A stretch of 21,792 nucleotides of DNA, from assembly GCF_001039355.2 (NCBI RefSeq), contig NW_019775669.1, positions 88,813 to 110,604 on the forward strand. The letters are read 5' to 3'. The notes beneath the pieces were generated by a model, which saw only the letters and a program-made list of their open reading frames with translations, was not told the origin of the DNA and searched no databases. Of the stretch, positions 9,369 to 18,686 are shown in pieces. Position 1 is the first letter of the stretch. Each line of letters starts with the position of its first letter. The position numbers were made by a program, and so were the translations under genes. Source of the DNA: Lingula anatina (Eukaryota; Brachiopoda; Lingulata; Lingulida; Lingulidae).

Positions 9369-10040
9369 TCTCTACATAAAAATGTGTCCCTCTCACTTGT
9401 GTACAGAAGATGTTGGGCCGTTCCAATGGTCCCGGTAGACAATGTGATGTGCTAATACTCAAACCCCTAATTTGCACGATGATCGGCCTAATCGTTACGT
9501 AATTGTCAAACTAAATTTATGGGTATCCGAGTACCCATAAATACAATGTACAAAATACAGTAGGTGTGACACCTTTTATAAAAGGGGTATATTTATCAGC
9601 TAGTACCTATGCGTAGATGTTGTGAGATCGTTGATCATAACGACAAAAAGTACAGGGCCGAGCTTTATTTTTTAAGCTTTTTTATTATTATTTTTTAAAA
9701 CTTTATTCACTCAGCGAAAAACGAAAATTATATATAAAATGAAATGTTTTAAAAAATAATCAAAAATTAAATCCATATATAATAATGATGATGATTACGC
9801 TAATTAAATACAGATAAATAAAAAAAGAACATAAATATATAGAAATACTTTCACCTGCCCATCCATACATCCATCCATACATACTACACGTATACATGCT
9901 TGTGGACATTTTAACACGTTATGTATGGTATTGAAATGTGTTTCCATTTTGTAATAAACCTATCTTCTTTATCTGTCTTTATAGCAATGTATTTTTTTAC
10001 TTTCTTCTTCTGACTAAGAATATCGGTCAGAACACCGACA
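9369..10040. other. Non-coding interval with one perfect small palindrome
   Basis: AT-rich, with no supported gene. At 9515-9542 an 11-bp perfect inverted repeat (ATTTATGGGTA / TACCCATAAAT) encloses a six-base loop, TCCGAG. Simple AT-rich and TCCA/CATA-rich patches follow near 9660-9890. Confidence 0.5.
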
Positions 10041-10392
10041 GGATGAGCCCACGCTCGGCTGTCACCTTGATTGGATAGTAAACGCTTGTCGTAAAATCGC
10101 AATATGATTTTAAAAACCGGGTGCATAAATTTGAAAACCACCTAGAACAACCTTAGACTGCCACATTAATCTAATACAATGCAAAAAAGCCCTATCAAAA
10201 GTGGTTAAAGCATTCAAACCGAATGTCGTGAAGTCCCCATATACCCCCATAGAGATAATACAATAGAGTACTCTAAAGTAAGAGTACAGTCTAAGGTTGT
10301 TCTAGGTGGTTTTCAAATGTAAAAATCATATAGCGATTTTACGACAATCGTTTACTATCCAATCAAGGTGGCAGCCGAGCTTGGATGAGCCC
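10041..10392. mobile_element. Foldback MITE with 10-bp target-site duplication (Mutator-like by TSD length)
   Basis: The direct repeat GGATGAGCCC flanks the element at 10041-10050 and 10383-10392. Inside, inverted arms of roughly 100-110 bp (10051-10162 and 10285-10382) match closely: both read GCTCGGCTG-CACCTTGATTGG and ATAGTAAACG-TTGTCGTAAAATCG from the outside inward. The left arm has a short extra stretch around 10110-10130. There is no transposase, so it is non-autonomous. Long terminal inverted repeats with 9-11-bp duplications are typical of Mutator-like elements; the assignment is inference. Confidence 0.82.
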
Positions 10393-12444
10393 GCGGTCGT
10401 CCTACAAAATTTGTTTTGGGATATGATTCTCCGAAATGCGATCTGACACACGTGAAAACGGGTAGTGTACGTGGTCCGATATACCGGTTAATTCAGGATC
10501 CCTTATGCGCCGAGTCTGGTAGTTGGATAGGCCTGGTATTTTAACTTCTCGATATCACGTCAAATATAACAGTATTTTATTCTCTATGCCGTCAGGAGAA
10601 TCGTGTACCTTAATGCTACATTGTACCTACGTTAACTTTATTATACTCAAGGAATGACCCTTGCCTCGTAATTCTCATGTCGAAAACTGAAGATGACAAT
10701 CTTAAGCCATTTTTCTTTCGTGTTTAGCACAAGTATCATCAGAAAAGCTCTTTGAATTATTTCGCTTCCCATCATTCTTACATTGTGTCTTGTTCATACA
10801 TACATGTACATATGTCTACGCTTATGTTGTTTTTCTTTTGCATTTTATTTTCTTTTTCATTACTCACCCTACAGTTTGTATTTGGTAGGGTGCATTGGCA
10901 CCCCAACCTTCTATAATTACATCTTTGTTTTCACTTAATTTTCATTATGTTATTTAATTTGTTAAATTTTGCCGCGTAATTATTGAAAAGCATCATTTTG
11001 CAACCGGTTGCAAAGTGCGTTTGTTGCAAAATGCGGCACTGCTTAATACAAACTGGTTTGAGCAGGTTAGAAGACCAGACGGCCTCTGAAGAAGCAACTG
11101 TATACAGCAAAACATAGTCGTCTGTTTCTCAAATGAATTGGTTACCATGACCGTTTCTGGGTGGAACACTGGAACCGCGGGGCTCTCTCTTTATTGAGGT
11201 CAGATTTTACCTGTACCGCTCAACTAGTCAAAGCAAAGTTTACAGACATCCTGAAGAGGCTTACGCCAAAGCGTTTGCCGCGTTTAAAGTGACTAGGTCA
11301 TTGACAGCGTCAGTATTTGGAGTGGAATATACCACATTGGTGCCAAAACACCAATGGTATTCAACGGTGAAAACCTGAACCGCATCATATAAAGGCATAA
11401 TCTGGTGACCAGTTGATAGGGGGCACATTAGGAAAAATTTTAAACAGAGCACTTTTAATAGCTGAGCAGCTACCTTGGTCATCAAAATTGTCATATTTGA
11501 ACCACATAGACAATATATGGGTAGCTCATTACCCGCCGAATCAACGGTCTAAGGCCCACAACAAAAATGAACCAAATTAGACAATTTTTTGCCGATGCCT
11601 CAAATGTTATTCCAGATTACACTCTAAAAACTTTTCCCAATGAATGCCTTGGCGCTTGAGAGCCCTGGTAGCAGCCAGATGAGGTCAGGGGTAACAGTGA
11701 CCGTTGCCGAAGCTAGACTCTGACATGAGGGTCCTTTATGGGCCGTGTAACTCATTTACAGATGGTAATTTGGAAAATATGAAGATCCAAAATATTGTTT
11801 TTAACGGTTGTCGTATGATTTAGAATAGGCAATGCATTTTTGTTTGCTTAACTGGCGAATCCATTGAATGAACTGATGCCACAATGACATCAAAGAGATT
11901 ATTAAAAGTTATTAAAACACGCTTTCAATCCTTATTTTCATTTATCAGTCAGCAAAATGAAAAAGACTGATAAAAATGATTTCCAAAAAATATTCCATAT
12001 TAAATGATAGCAGAAATTACAATGTCAAATTAGATTCTGTAAATCTGTAATTCACATTGTTACTTCCTAGACCATTATAGTTAGGAGCTTCATACGTCTG
12101 TGACGAAGCTATTGGCTTGTCTTCTTCATGTTACGCGAGGTAGCAAATACAACTCAGATATTATCTTTCTTATTATTTATTGAACTACTGTCCAGTTATT
12201 ACCCGCGCCGCTTCCTTCATTTCTATTCCTACCTCATGCAATCTCTAGCGGCCTTCTCCCTGTTTACACTAAGCGCAGTTGTATAAATACCATAAGAGCA
12301 TGTCAATCAACTTAAGTTACTCTACTAAACACTCCCCGCTCTTATTCGCTGCATGCTGTCACTAACTAACATTACACGTCGTTAATTAATAAAGCGATCA
12401 TTATGGATTTGCAAAGGCTCTTCGGAATTTTATTGTGACTTGAG
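10393..12444. other. Non-coding interval, no supported gene
   Basis: I found no protein frame with family character, no tRNA and no clear repeat in these two kilobases. A near-perfect hairpin lies at 11325-11362 (GAATATACCACATTGGTG against CACCAATGGTATTC, six-base loop). The 77-codon minus frame at 11261-11494 has no recognisable domain and is probably chance. Confidence 0.5.
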
Positions 12445-13115
12445 CTGTGGTCGTCCCTGGGGGTGGTCGATTCTAATTTTACATTGTATTTTCTGCAATC
12501 TACCCATTGTATCAGCCATATGAGTTACGAACAGTATCATTTGGGGTGTGGAGGAAAACTTAAGAATTTTTTAGACTTCGGGTGTGGTCAGGGGGCGGTT
12601 GAATCTAATTTGACATTGTTATTTCTGCTATCTACCCTTAAACCATTAAAGTTACGAAGGTCAGGCTTTGGGGGTTGAAAACCTTTCTTTGGGGATGTGT
12701 ATGACTCCTTCTATTTTTATTTGACATTGGGTGTGGCCGTCCCGGGGTGGTTGATTCTCTTTTAACAACGTAATTTCCGCTATCTACCCTTAGTAATGGA
12801 GAGTTGGGAACATGAAACCTTGGGGACTGATTTACTTGGGAATGTTTTTGTAATTTGGGGTGTGGTCGTCCCCGGGAATGGTTGATTCTATATTTTACAT
12901 CGTTATTCCTTCTATCTACCTGCCATAAGAGTTAGTAACACGAAACCTTCTGGATTGATAAGCTTGCCATTGAGGATATGCAAGGGCCTTCCGGTAATGT
13001 TACAGGTAGTATGATTTGAGGTGTGGATGTACCTGCGGGTTGGTTGATTCTGTTTTTCACATTGTTATTTCTTCTATCTACTCTTAGAGTAAGAACACGA
13101 AACGTTTTGAGAAAC
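12445..13115 (+). repeat. Five-unit diverged tandem array, period about 130-160 bp
   Basis: Units begin with GGTGTGGTCGTCC-like sequence at about 12445, 12581, 12730, 12859 and 13020. Each then reads GGTTGATTCT, about ACATTGTTATTTCT and CTATCTACCCTTA. The later part of each unit (GAGTTA-GAACACGAAACCTT) is kept in the last units. This array shares no sequence with the P, Q or R units. The frames at 12463-12678 (plus) and 12932-13234 (minus) fall within it and are shadows of the repeat. Confidence 0.8.
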
Positions 13116-15129
13116 CAGTCATTTTTATGCATGTGCATGGGTCCATAGAACAGCAGCAGCACATACAGCACTAAACGAACTCCAGCCATACAGTATGCAA
13201 GAATATAGGTCAAGGAATCCAATTTAAAACTCATTCAAGGCCCCAAACACTCGGGAAACCTAGCAACTGCTGCTGTGTCTTAATACAAAACAAATATGTT
13301 TATCTCCCAAAAACAGTAATTGACGTGTGTTTTATGATCAAGAACAACAGGACTTGGACCACAGGATTCCTAACACTATGGGGTTTTGAATTAACTTCAC
13401 CTTCATTCAAGGTCTGTTATTAAGTGCTGTCCGGGGCTCTCTCTGCATTTCTCCTTCCTTCCTAACTCAAAGGCCGCCTTCATATTCACACATAACACTA
13501 GCTTGGTCGGTCCAACTCATGGGACTAAAAGTTTTTTCCATTTACTTATTTAACAGAGTAAAATGTCTTTTCATTCCTGCGGCATCTAAGCAGTACGGCG
13601 TAATGCCGCTATAGAGGTACAGGAAGTACAGAAAATCTATAAACAGCAGTTATAAAAAACTCTCGTAAATTGCTAGCGCTTATCACATATTCTAGTTATG
13701 ATTAAACTACGGTTAATTACAGCAGCTTAGAGCGTGGCATATTTTAATTAACTCGTCGTTTACTGCGTTTATTTACTGTTTATTTACAGCGTTTATGAAA
13801 ATTCCTGACGCACCTGTTGAAATTTCTGGTGATATTTTCTTCGTCGAGTTAACGATTATGAGGTCGAGTGAAGTTCGTTATAACCCTGCATTACAAAAAG
13901 TTTCTAGGATAGGAACCTTAAGTCTACCTGCGGTTGAGATTTATCTTACAACAACTTAAAAAACGCGAAAAAGCATAAAGTTAATTAACGTACCTGAAAT
14001 CTCAGGAGATGGCATCAAGTTACACTACCCTCCAAGCCACCAGACATCAATGTTCTTATTTTTGTCCTTTCAGTTTTTAGCACTGGTTAACGATTTAGAT
14101 GAAACCTCTCAGTAATCTCCACCTCACGCTCAGTATAGAGAAAGGCACAGTATTTCACTCACCCATAGAACAATTATGACTCTTTCATGTAAAATCCCAG
14201 TTATCGCACCGGTTACTGGATACACTCTCTTTCCGTGGTAATAATTAAGGCACACTCCTGGCCTAGAATGTAATTAAAACCAGTGTCGATCCCACACGTT
14301 GAGAGGTAAGTGAGCTGCGGGAGACCTGAAACATTGAAGTGGGTCAATATATGTATGCATTATTCAATACTACATGTACACTGTGCATGTATGCAACTAA
14401 GTATCGCAATAATAGTCAAATTCAGAGTTTAAATTGGCATATCATTCTAGTGTTTACATTTTGGTGCAAGATAGCTTTCAAATACGATAATAGAACTAAA
14501 CTGAATTCAATTCTTCATGTATTTGTCCTCTTTTAGTTGGACCCTTTGAGATCAAGACGAGTTTCTCCAGGCCTAGTGTGCACTCTCCCGCCATCTCTTA
14601 AACCTCTCTTCATATCCCATAGACATTTTGTTTAGGTTGGGAGGCCATGTGTGCTGGCGTCGGCGCAGGTCAGGGTTTCAGTGTTTTCATTATTATGATA
14701 GAAAAATAAACCCTCTTTCACGGGAACATACAACACGTACTTACCAGTGGATAGAATGCCAGCGCCTCTGAACTATGCATTATATTACATTTAAATTTAG
14801 TATTGATACAAACAAAAAATCAGACAAAAATTCAATTTCGTTTCTCCGTCACTTGAAACCTTGCGCTCCACTCTTTTTGACTTACGAATGAAGTACGTCT
14901 TATCGGTAATTACTTACGAATCACGTATCACGTGATCCGTAGGTCTATTTTTCATTTCATGAATTTTTGGCAAAGGGTGTCAGTAGAGGTTACGGGAATG
15001 TAGGCAGGCTGCCTTGTTGAATGTTGTGTAGGAGTATGCATAGGCAAAGTGAAAGAGGTTGGAGAAGGGCCGCCAATTTCTTTACGCTTGAAGCGGTAAA
15101 TTGGATTTTACGGGCTTCAGAACATACAG
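13116..15129. other. Non-coding interval, no supported gene
   Basis: No protein family is recognisable. A 54-codon ATG frame at 13795-13959 is the most protein-like stretch but has no known match. A palindrome ATCACGTGAT lies near 14926-14935. The rest is mixed AT-rich DNA with a few short direct repeats such as TTTATTTAC doubled near 13770-13790. Confidence 0.45.
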
Positions 15130-15430
15130 GAGTTAATGACTTAAGCCTCGGTCACAACCGGCCGCACGGGCTCTTACGGCCTGTTTGCGTCCAAATTTTG
15201 CGCAGAATCTCACGTGCCACGCAAGTCCTTTTTGCGAAATTTCGTAGTTCGTAGACAGCCCGTAAAGCCTAGGTCCCAACTACGTTTTGGAGGCACGGTT
15301 TTTAGGTTCCTTGCGTCCGGCTAGGACGTAGCTAGATCGCACGTAGCGGCTGTTGACCATGTCGAAAAGTTTCTACGTGCTGTTTGCGTCCTCCAAAAGT
15401 CGCACGATGGACGTGCTCCTCACGCACGAA
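15130..15430. repeat. CpG-rich repetitive block of unknown type
   Basis: About 300 bp with many CG, ACG and CGT steps, against an AT-rich background. The phrases GCCTCGGTCACAAC (15145) and GCCTAGGTCCCAAC (15267) are similar, CTGTTTGCGTCC occurs twice, and TTTTGGAGG (about 15285) has an inverted partner CCTCCAAAA (about 15390). This suggests a non-autonomous transposon or repeat. The 77-codon frame at 15021-15254 overlaps it and lacks family character. It is cut short by an N at 15431. Confidence 0.45.
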
Positions 15431-15431
15431 N
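15431..15431. other. Ambiguous base (N)
   Basis: A single N separates the CpG-rich block from AT-rich sequence. It may mark a consensus ambiguity or an assembly join, so continuity here should be treated with care. Confidence 0.95.
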
Positions 15432-15587
15432 TTGGAATAGCGGACCCTCAACTTAACATTCAGAATTACAGACTTCTGGAACAGCAGTTATTTTAGATGA
15501 AGGTCTCTTTGTTTTTTTGTTTGTTTTTTTTCAGAATAGTAGACCCTCAGAAGATTGTCTGCCCCTGGTAAAGATAGTTAGGCTCTA

Positions 15588-15788
15588 TTCCCATAGATTT
15601 TAGATCGATCTATCCCCGCGGGGAGTCTCACTAGATTACTTTCAGATAATCCGACTTAAATGTCCGTCCCGCCTACTACAAGCTGTAAGGGGGTAATTAA
15701 CTTTCGTGTCCGCCCGGCTGACAGCTATTTAGCGTGAACCCCCAGGGAGTTAGGTCGATCTAAAGTAGGTCGATCTAATCTATGGAAA
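15588..15788. mobile_element. MITE-like inverted-repeat element
   Basis: Inverted ends TTCCCATAGATTTTAGATCG (15588-) and, reverse-complemented, TTTCCATAGATTAGATCGAC (ending 15788) bound about 200 bp. Weaker inverted similarity continues inward (CCCGCGGGGAGTCTCAC against CCCTGGGGGTTCACG), so the arms may be near 70 bp. On the right TAGGTCGATCTA is tandemly doubled at 15-bp spacing (15751 and 15766). I see no convincing target-site duplication and no coding capacity. Confidence 0.65.
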
Positions 15789-15796
15789 TGGGGTGT

Positions 15797-15825
15797 TAGA
15801 TAGATAGATAGATAGTTAGTTAATG
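15797..15825. repeat. (TAGA)n microsatellite
   Basis: About five TAGA/GATA units followed by two diverged TAGT units. Confidence 0.9.
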
Positions 15826-15843
15826 AGAAGTTAATAAATCTTT

Positions 15844-15960
15844 CTTCGTAAACAAAAAAAAAAAAATCCCCTTGCTATTTTGTGGCATGAGGGATTTTTT
15901 CTTCAACTTTCATAAACAAAAAATCCCCGTCATCTTTTGAGGCATGACTGGTCTTTTCTC
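15844..15960. repeat. Two-copy tandem duplication with A-runs
   Basis: Two roughly 55-bp copies share AAACAAAAAATCCCC, then a short spacer, TTTTG-GGCATGA and a T-rich end (15844-15900 and 15908-15960). The first copy has an expanded A13 run and a perfect 10-bp inverted repeat, AAAAAATCCC / GGGATTTTTT. Confidence 0.65.
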
Positions 15961-16179
15961 AAGTGGCACATTAATTATCAGTTGTTTCAGGTATGAAATA
16001 TCAACAATCAAGATAACATTGATCTTTCAGATGCTTAACGTTTGGAATGTCAACAATTACTTTTTTTAGTTCTTAGTATTATATGGCAAGTAAATGTATT
16101 CAAATTTTCAATACCAACAATCAAGACAAAGGAAGCAAGCTGCCAAATGTACAGACAAAAACTAGAAAATAAAGATGCA
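15961..16179. other. AT-rich interval, nothing recognised
   Basis: Contains two loose copies of an AATATCAACAATCAAGA-like phrase (16007 and 16110) and otherwise no structure that I can support. Confidence 0.4.
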
Positions 16180-16612
16180 GAAAATAGGTCATTTTGTCAA
16201 TATCGATGCAATAATAAATAATGCTTATAACAGCACAGTCAATCAACATAAAAATTTAATCATGCACAACAGGTAACATGGTCAATAAGATTAGTTTCGG
16301 GACCATGAGAGTTCAAATTCACAAAATGAAAATGTCGCAATATGTGAAAAATGATGACAATAATAATACTGCTTATGTGGAAATACAGAAAATGTACAGA
16401 GCTTCAGGTGGATGGGAGTTAAAAGTCACATCTTGAAAATGCCAGTGTTTGAAAAAATTAAAAAGAAACCATGACAAAAATATTCTAAAAAAGCTGCTAT
16501 TCAAACTTTTAATCTAGCTGTATTAACATGATATGAATGGCCCCATTGATTTTGAGAATAATAAGGCACTGTTATTCATCTATAGCATTAATGATGGCAT
16601 TGCACAAATGTG
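16180..16612 (+). repeat. P-type repeat, plus orientation, left inverted arm
   Basis: The 5' half (16181-16325) resembles P units: GAAAATAGG, TCAATATCGATGCAAT, AACAGCA and CCATGAGAGTTCAAA. The 3' half (16326-16612) is a near-identical reverse complement of 21351-21698. The match starts near GCAATATGTGAAAAATGATG and ends at CATTGCAC. The 109-codon frame at 16537-16866 spans two repeat types and is not a gene. Confidence 0.75.
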
Positions 16613-16619
16613 TCTGTGC

Positions 16620-17110
16620 ATATAGCCGTCACCTGCGTCTGTCGACACCGTCGTCGCTCTCGCCGTTGCTGTGCACTTTCGCCGACAACGCAAACGTAAA
16701 GTGGAAAACCAGTTTACCTTTTCCCTTGAAACTTACGGAACTGATAAATATTTATAGTACCCTGGTCAAGTTTGAAAATCAGCATGATCAGGTCATTATT
16801 ACTAAAGTTATGCTGTTTTTTTTTACCTTTATCCGCATATTATGTGCAACACTGATTACACGATAATTGGAAAACGTTTGGTCTTTTGTCTTTAAACTTA
16901 CAGAACTGATAAATATTCACAATACACAGGCCCAGTTCGAAAATCAGCGTGATCGGGTCATTTTTTAAGTTTCCCTGTTTTTTCGTTTTTTTCATCATAT
17001 GTGCAACATTGATAACACATACATTTCAAGGAAAACCGTTCAGCCTATTGTCTTGCAACTCACAACTATAGATCAAGTTCGAAAATAGGCTTGATCAGTT
17101 AAAGGTTTAT
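16620..17110 (-). repeat. R array, inverted copy, with GC-rich end
   Basis: Three units read on the minus strand as GATCAAGCCTATTTTCGAAC (about 17097 downward), GATCACGCTGATTTTCGAAC (about 16952) and GATCATGCTGATTTTCAAAC (about 16790). They are followed by a GC-rich terminus at 16625-16680 containing TGCGTCTGTCG on the plus strand. This is the same order as in the left composite at 8898-9368. Confidence 0.75.
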
Positions 17111-17385
17111 ACCGCTCTTTTTCCTGTTTTTCCTCAACACGTTTTCTTCCACGGAAGTAATGCCTGGGCATACGCATTCTTCAAGATACCCTGAGAGCAA
17201 TTACTTTTATTAATGTTCGCGATCGTGTTTGAACTCAATTGTTTAAATATTGATATTTAACGTCATTTACAAATACCAATAAAATAACCCCATGAAATAA
17301 ATGAGATATATTGAAAAATATGAGAGTCCACCAAGACGAGTTTGATACCTGTTATTACCTGGCTTGGGAGTGCAGCGGCGCATAA
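17111..17385. other. Interval before LINE-B with a 10-bp inverted repeat
   Basis: Mostly AT-rich. ACCTGTTATT (17347-17356) pairs perfectly with AATAACAGGT (about 17385-17394) across a loop of about 28 bases rich in G and C, right at the left limit of recognisable LINE-B. Confidence 0.5.
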
Positions 17386-17646
17386 ATAACAGGTTTTATT
17401 GTTAACGAGTTCTTAGTCAACTGCAATAAATATGGGATAAATGAACAATACCCCCGTGAAATTAACGAGAAAAGAAAGATGCTCTATCCCTTTTATAAGT
17501 CAGCAAAGAGACAACAAAAGAAAGCGGTAATGGTTTATGATAAACTGTATATCAACAACGTGCTATTTGTGCCCGACTCTGAACAACCGGCGAAACGAAC
17601 CCAGGAAACCCCACGCTCCACACCGGGATCGGTACATGGAACATAG
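17386..17646 (+). pseudogene. LINE-B ORF1 C-terminal fragment
   Basis: An open frame of 86 codons from after a TAA (17383-17385) to TAG (17644-17646). It reads QYPREINEKRKMLYP, then KAVMVYDKLYINNVLF, strongly like the C-terminal domain of L1-type ORF1 RNA-binding proteins, where a Y-P-x-E-I...R-K-x-L-x-P block precedes a D-K-L-Y-I-N block. The N-terminal coiled coil and RRM are absent. The frame after the TAG is the same as that of the start of ORF2. The minus frame at 17535-17741 is its shadow. Confidence 0.78.
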
Positions 17647-18075
17647 GACAACCATGAAGGCACCAATATCCAATATGAACTTGATGATCTGAGAATAAAT
17701 AGGTTATATCCTAATGACCCCCCAAGAGAAGGTAACAGCACTAGTAACAGTACAAATCTAGACTATGATATAACAGAGGATCTTAAACTTTTTTATTTAA
17801 ATGTATGTGGGCTAAGCAGGAGATTGCAATACCCAGACTTTAGAGAACTAATTGAAAAATATGATATAGTATGTTTTACAGAATCAAAAACTGATGAACA
17901 AGACAATATTGATTTGTCAAACTTTACATTCTTTGCTAAACATAGAAAAGCATTTTCAAACTATCGTTCAGGTGGAATAGTTCTTGGGTGTAAAAATCAA
18001 TTAGCTAGTTTTATAGAACCACTTGAAACTGACTCAGAATACATTCAATGGTTCAAAATTGATGGATCATGTTAA
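17647..18075 (+). pseudogene. LINE-B ORF2 start: endonuclease N-terminal half
   Basis: Directly after the ORF1 TAG, in the same frame, an open stretch reads YELDDLRINRLYPND and then LKLFYLNVCGLS (LN-x-CGL, the first endonuclease box), YDIVCFTESKTDE (containing the catalytic-Glu-type TE) and RSGGIVLGC. No good ATG lies at the start; the first in-frame ATG region would miss part of the domain. It ends at a TAA (18073-18075), caused by a single-base frameshift, because the domain continues in another frame at 18069. Confidence 0.82.
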
Positions 18076-18686
18076 ACTTTAATGTTGACTGTATTCTAGG
18101 TGTTGTTTATATACCCCCTGAGAAGTCTAACTACAGCTCACCAGATGCATTTAATGAAATTGAAAGAGAATATCTTGTCATAAGCTTTACATACGATAAA
18201 ATTTGTTTAATAGGAGATTTTAATGCTCGAATAGGAACAAATGATGATTTCTGGGCCACAGATGAAGTAACTAGTCATGAACTTAATACAGGTGACCCAG
18301 ACATTGACAGATTAAATGATATTGCTAAACTTGACGAACTGAACATTCCTAGAAAAAGGCAGTCAAATGATGCCAAGAAAAATAATTACAGATATTACTT
18401 ACTAAATCTATGTAAATCAAATAATCTTTTTGTGCTAAATGGTAGACTAGAGAAAGGCAAGTTTACCACAATTAGGTCAAGTGTTGTAGATTATTGCATA
18501 GGAACACCAGAATTTATAAGGGGTGTAGTTGACTTTGAAATATTAGATTTCTCTAAACTTTTCTCTGATATACATTTACCATTGTCTTGTTCACTCAAAA
18601 GCGGTCAGCACAAACAACAAACAGATAAAGTTAAGAAAACAACAGACCTTTTTATTGAAAAAATCAAAGCATGGGACATTAGATAG
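18069..18686 (+). pseudogene. LINE-B ORF2: endonuclease C-terminal half
   Basis: Continues the endonuclease after the frameshift: ILGVVYIPPE, the GDFNARIG box (Asp and Asn of the active site), VLNGR and VVDYCIG. An SDIHLPLSCSL ending takes the place of the usual SDH box, so the catalytic His (SDH) is displaced to SDIH by an inserted Ile or mutation. It stops at TAG 18684-18686, exactly where the internal deletion begins. Confidence 0.85.

Noticed and set aside
9911-10141. 76-codon minus frame
   Set aside because: It crosses into the left arm of the foldback MITE and is not preserved in the right arm.
14281-14310. GTGTCGATCCCACAC as a possible tRNA T-arm or SINE B box
   Set aside because: It does not match the GGTTCGAATCC consensus, and no A box or cloverleaf could be found around it.
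14925-14940. ATCACGTGAT palindrome as an E-box regulatory site
   Set aside because: A single CACGTG in non-coding DNA with no gene nearby is expected by chance.
15841-15960. Repeated AAAATCCCC segments as a CRISPR-like array
   Set aside because: Only two diverged copies with no regular spacers, in a eukaryotic context.
17281-17475. Similarity of 17281-17310 to 17448-17475 (ACCCC-TGAAAT-AA-GAGA) as a duplicated ORF1
   Set aside because: The upstream copy has frequent stops and the match is short; chance similarity in AT-rich DNA is likelier.
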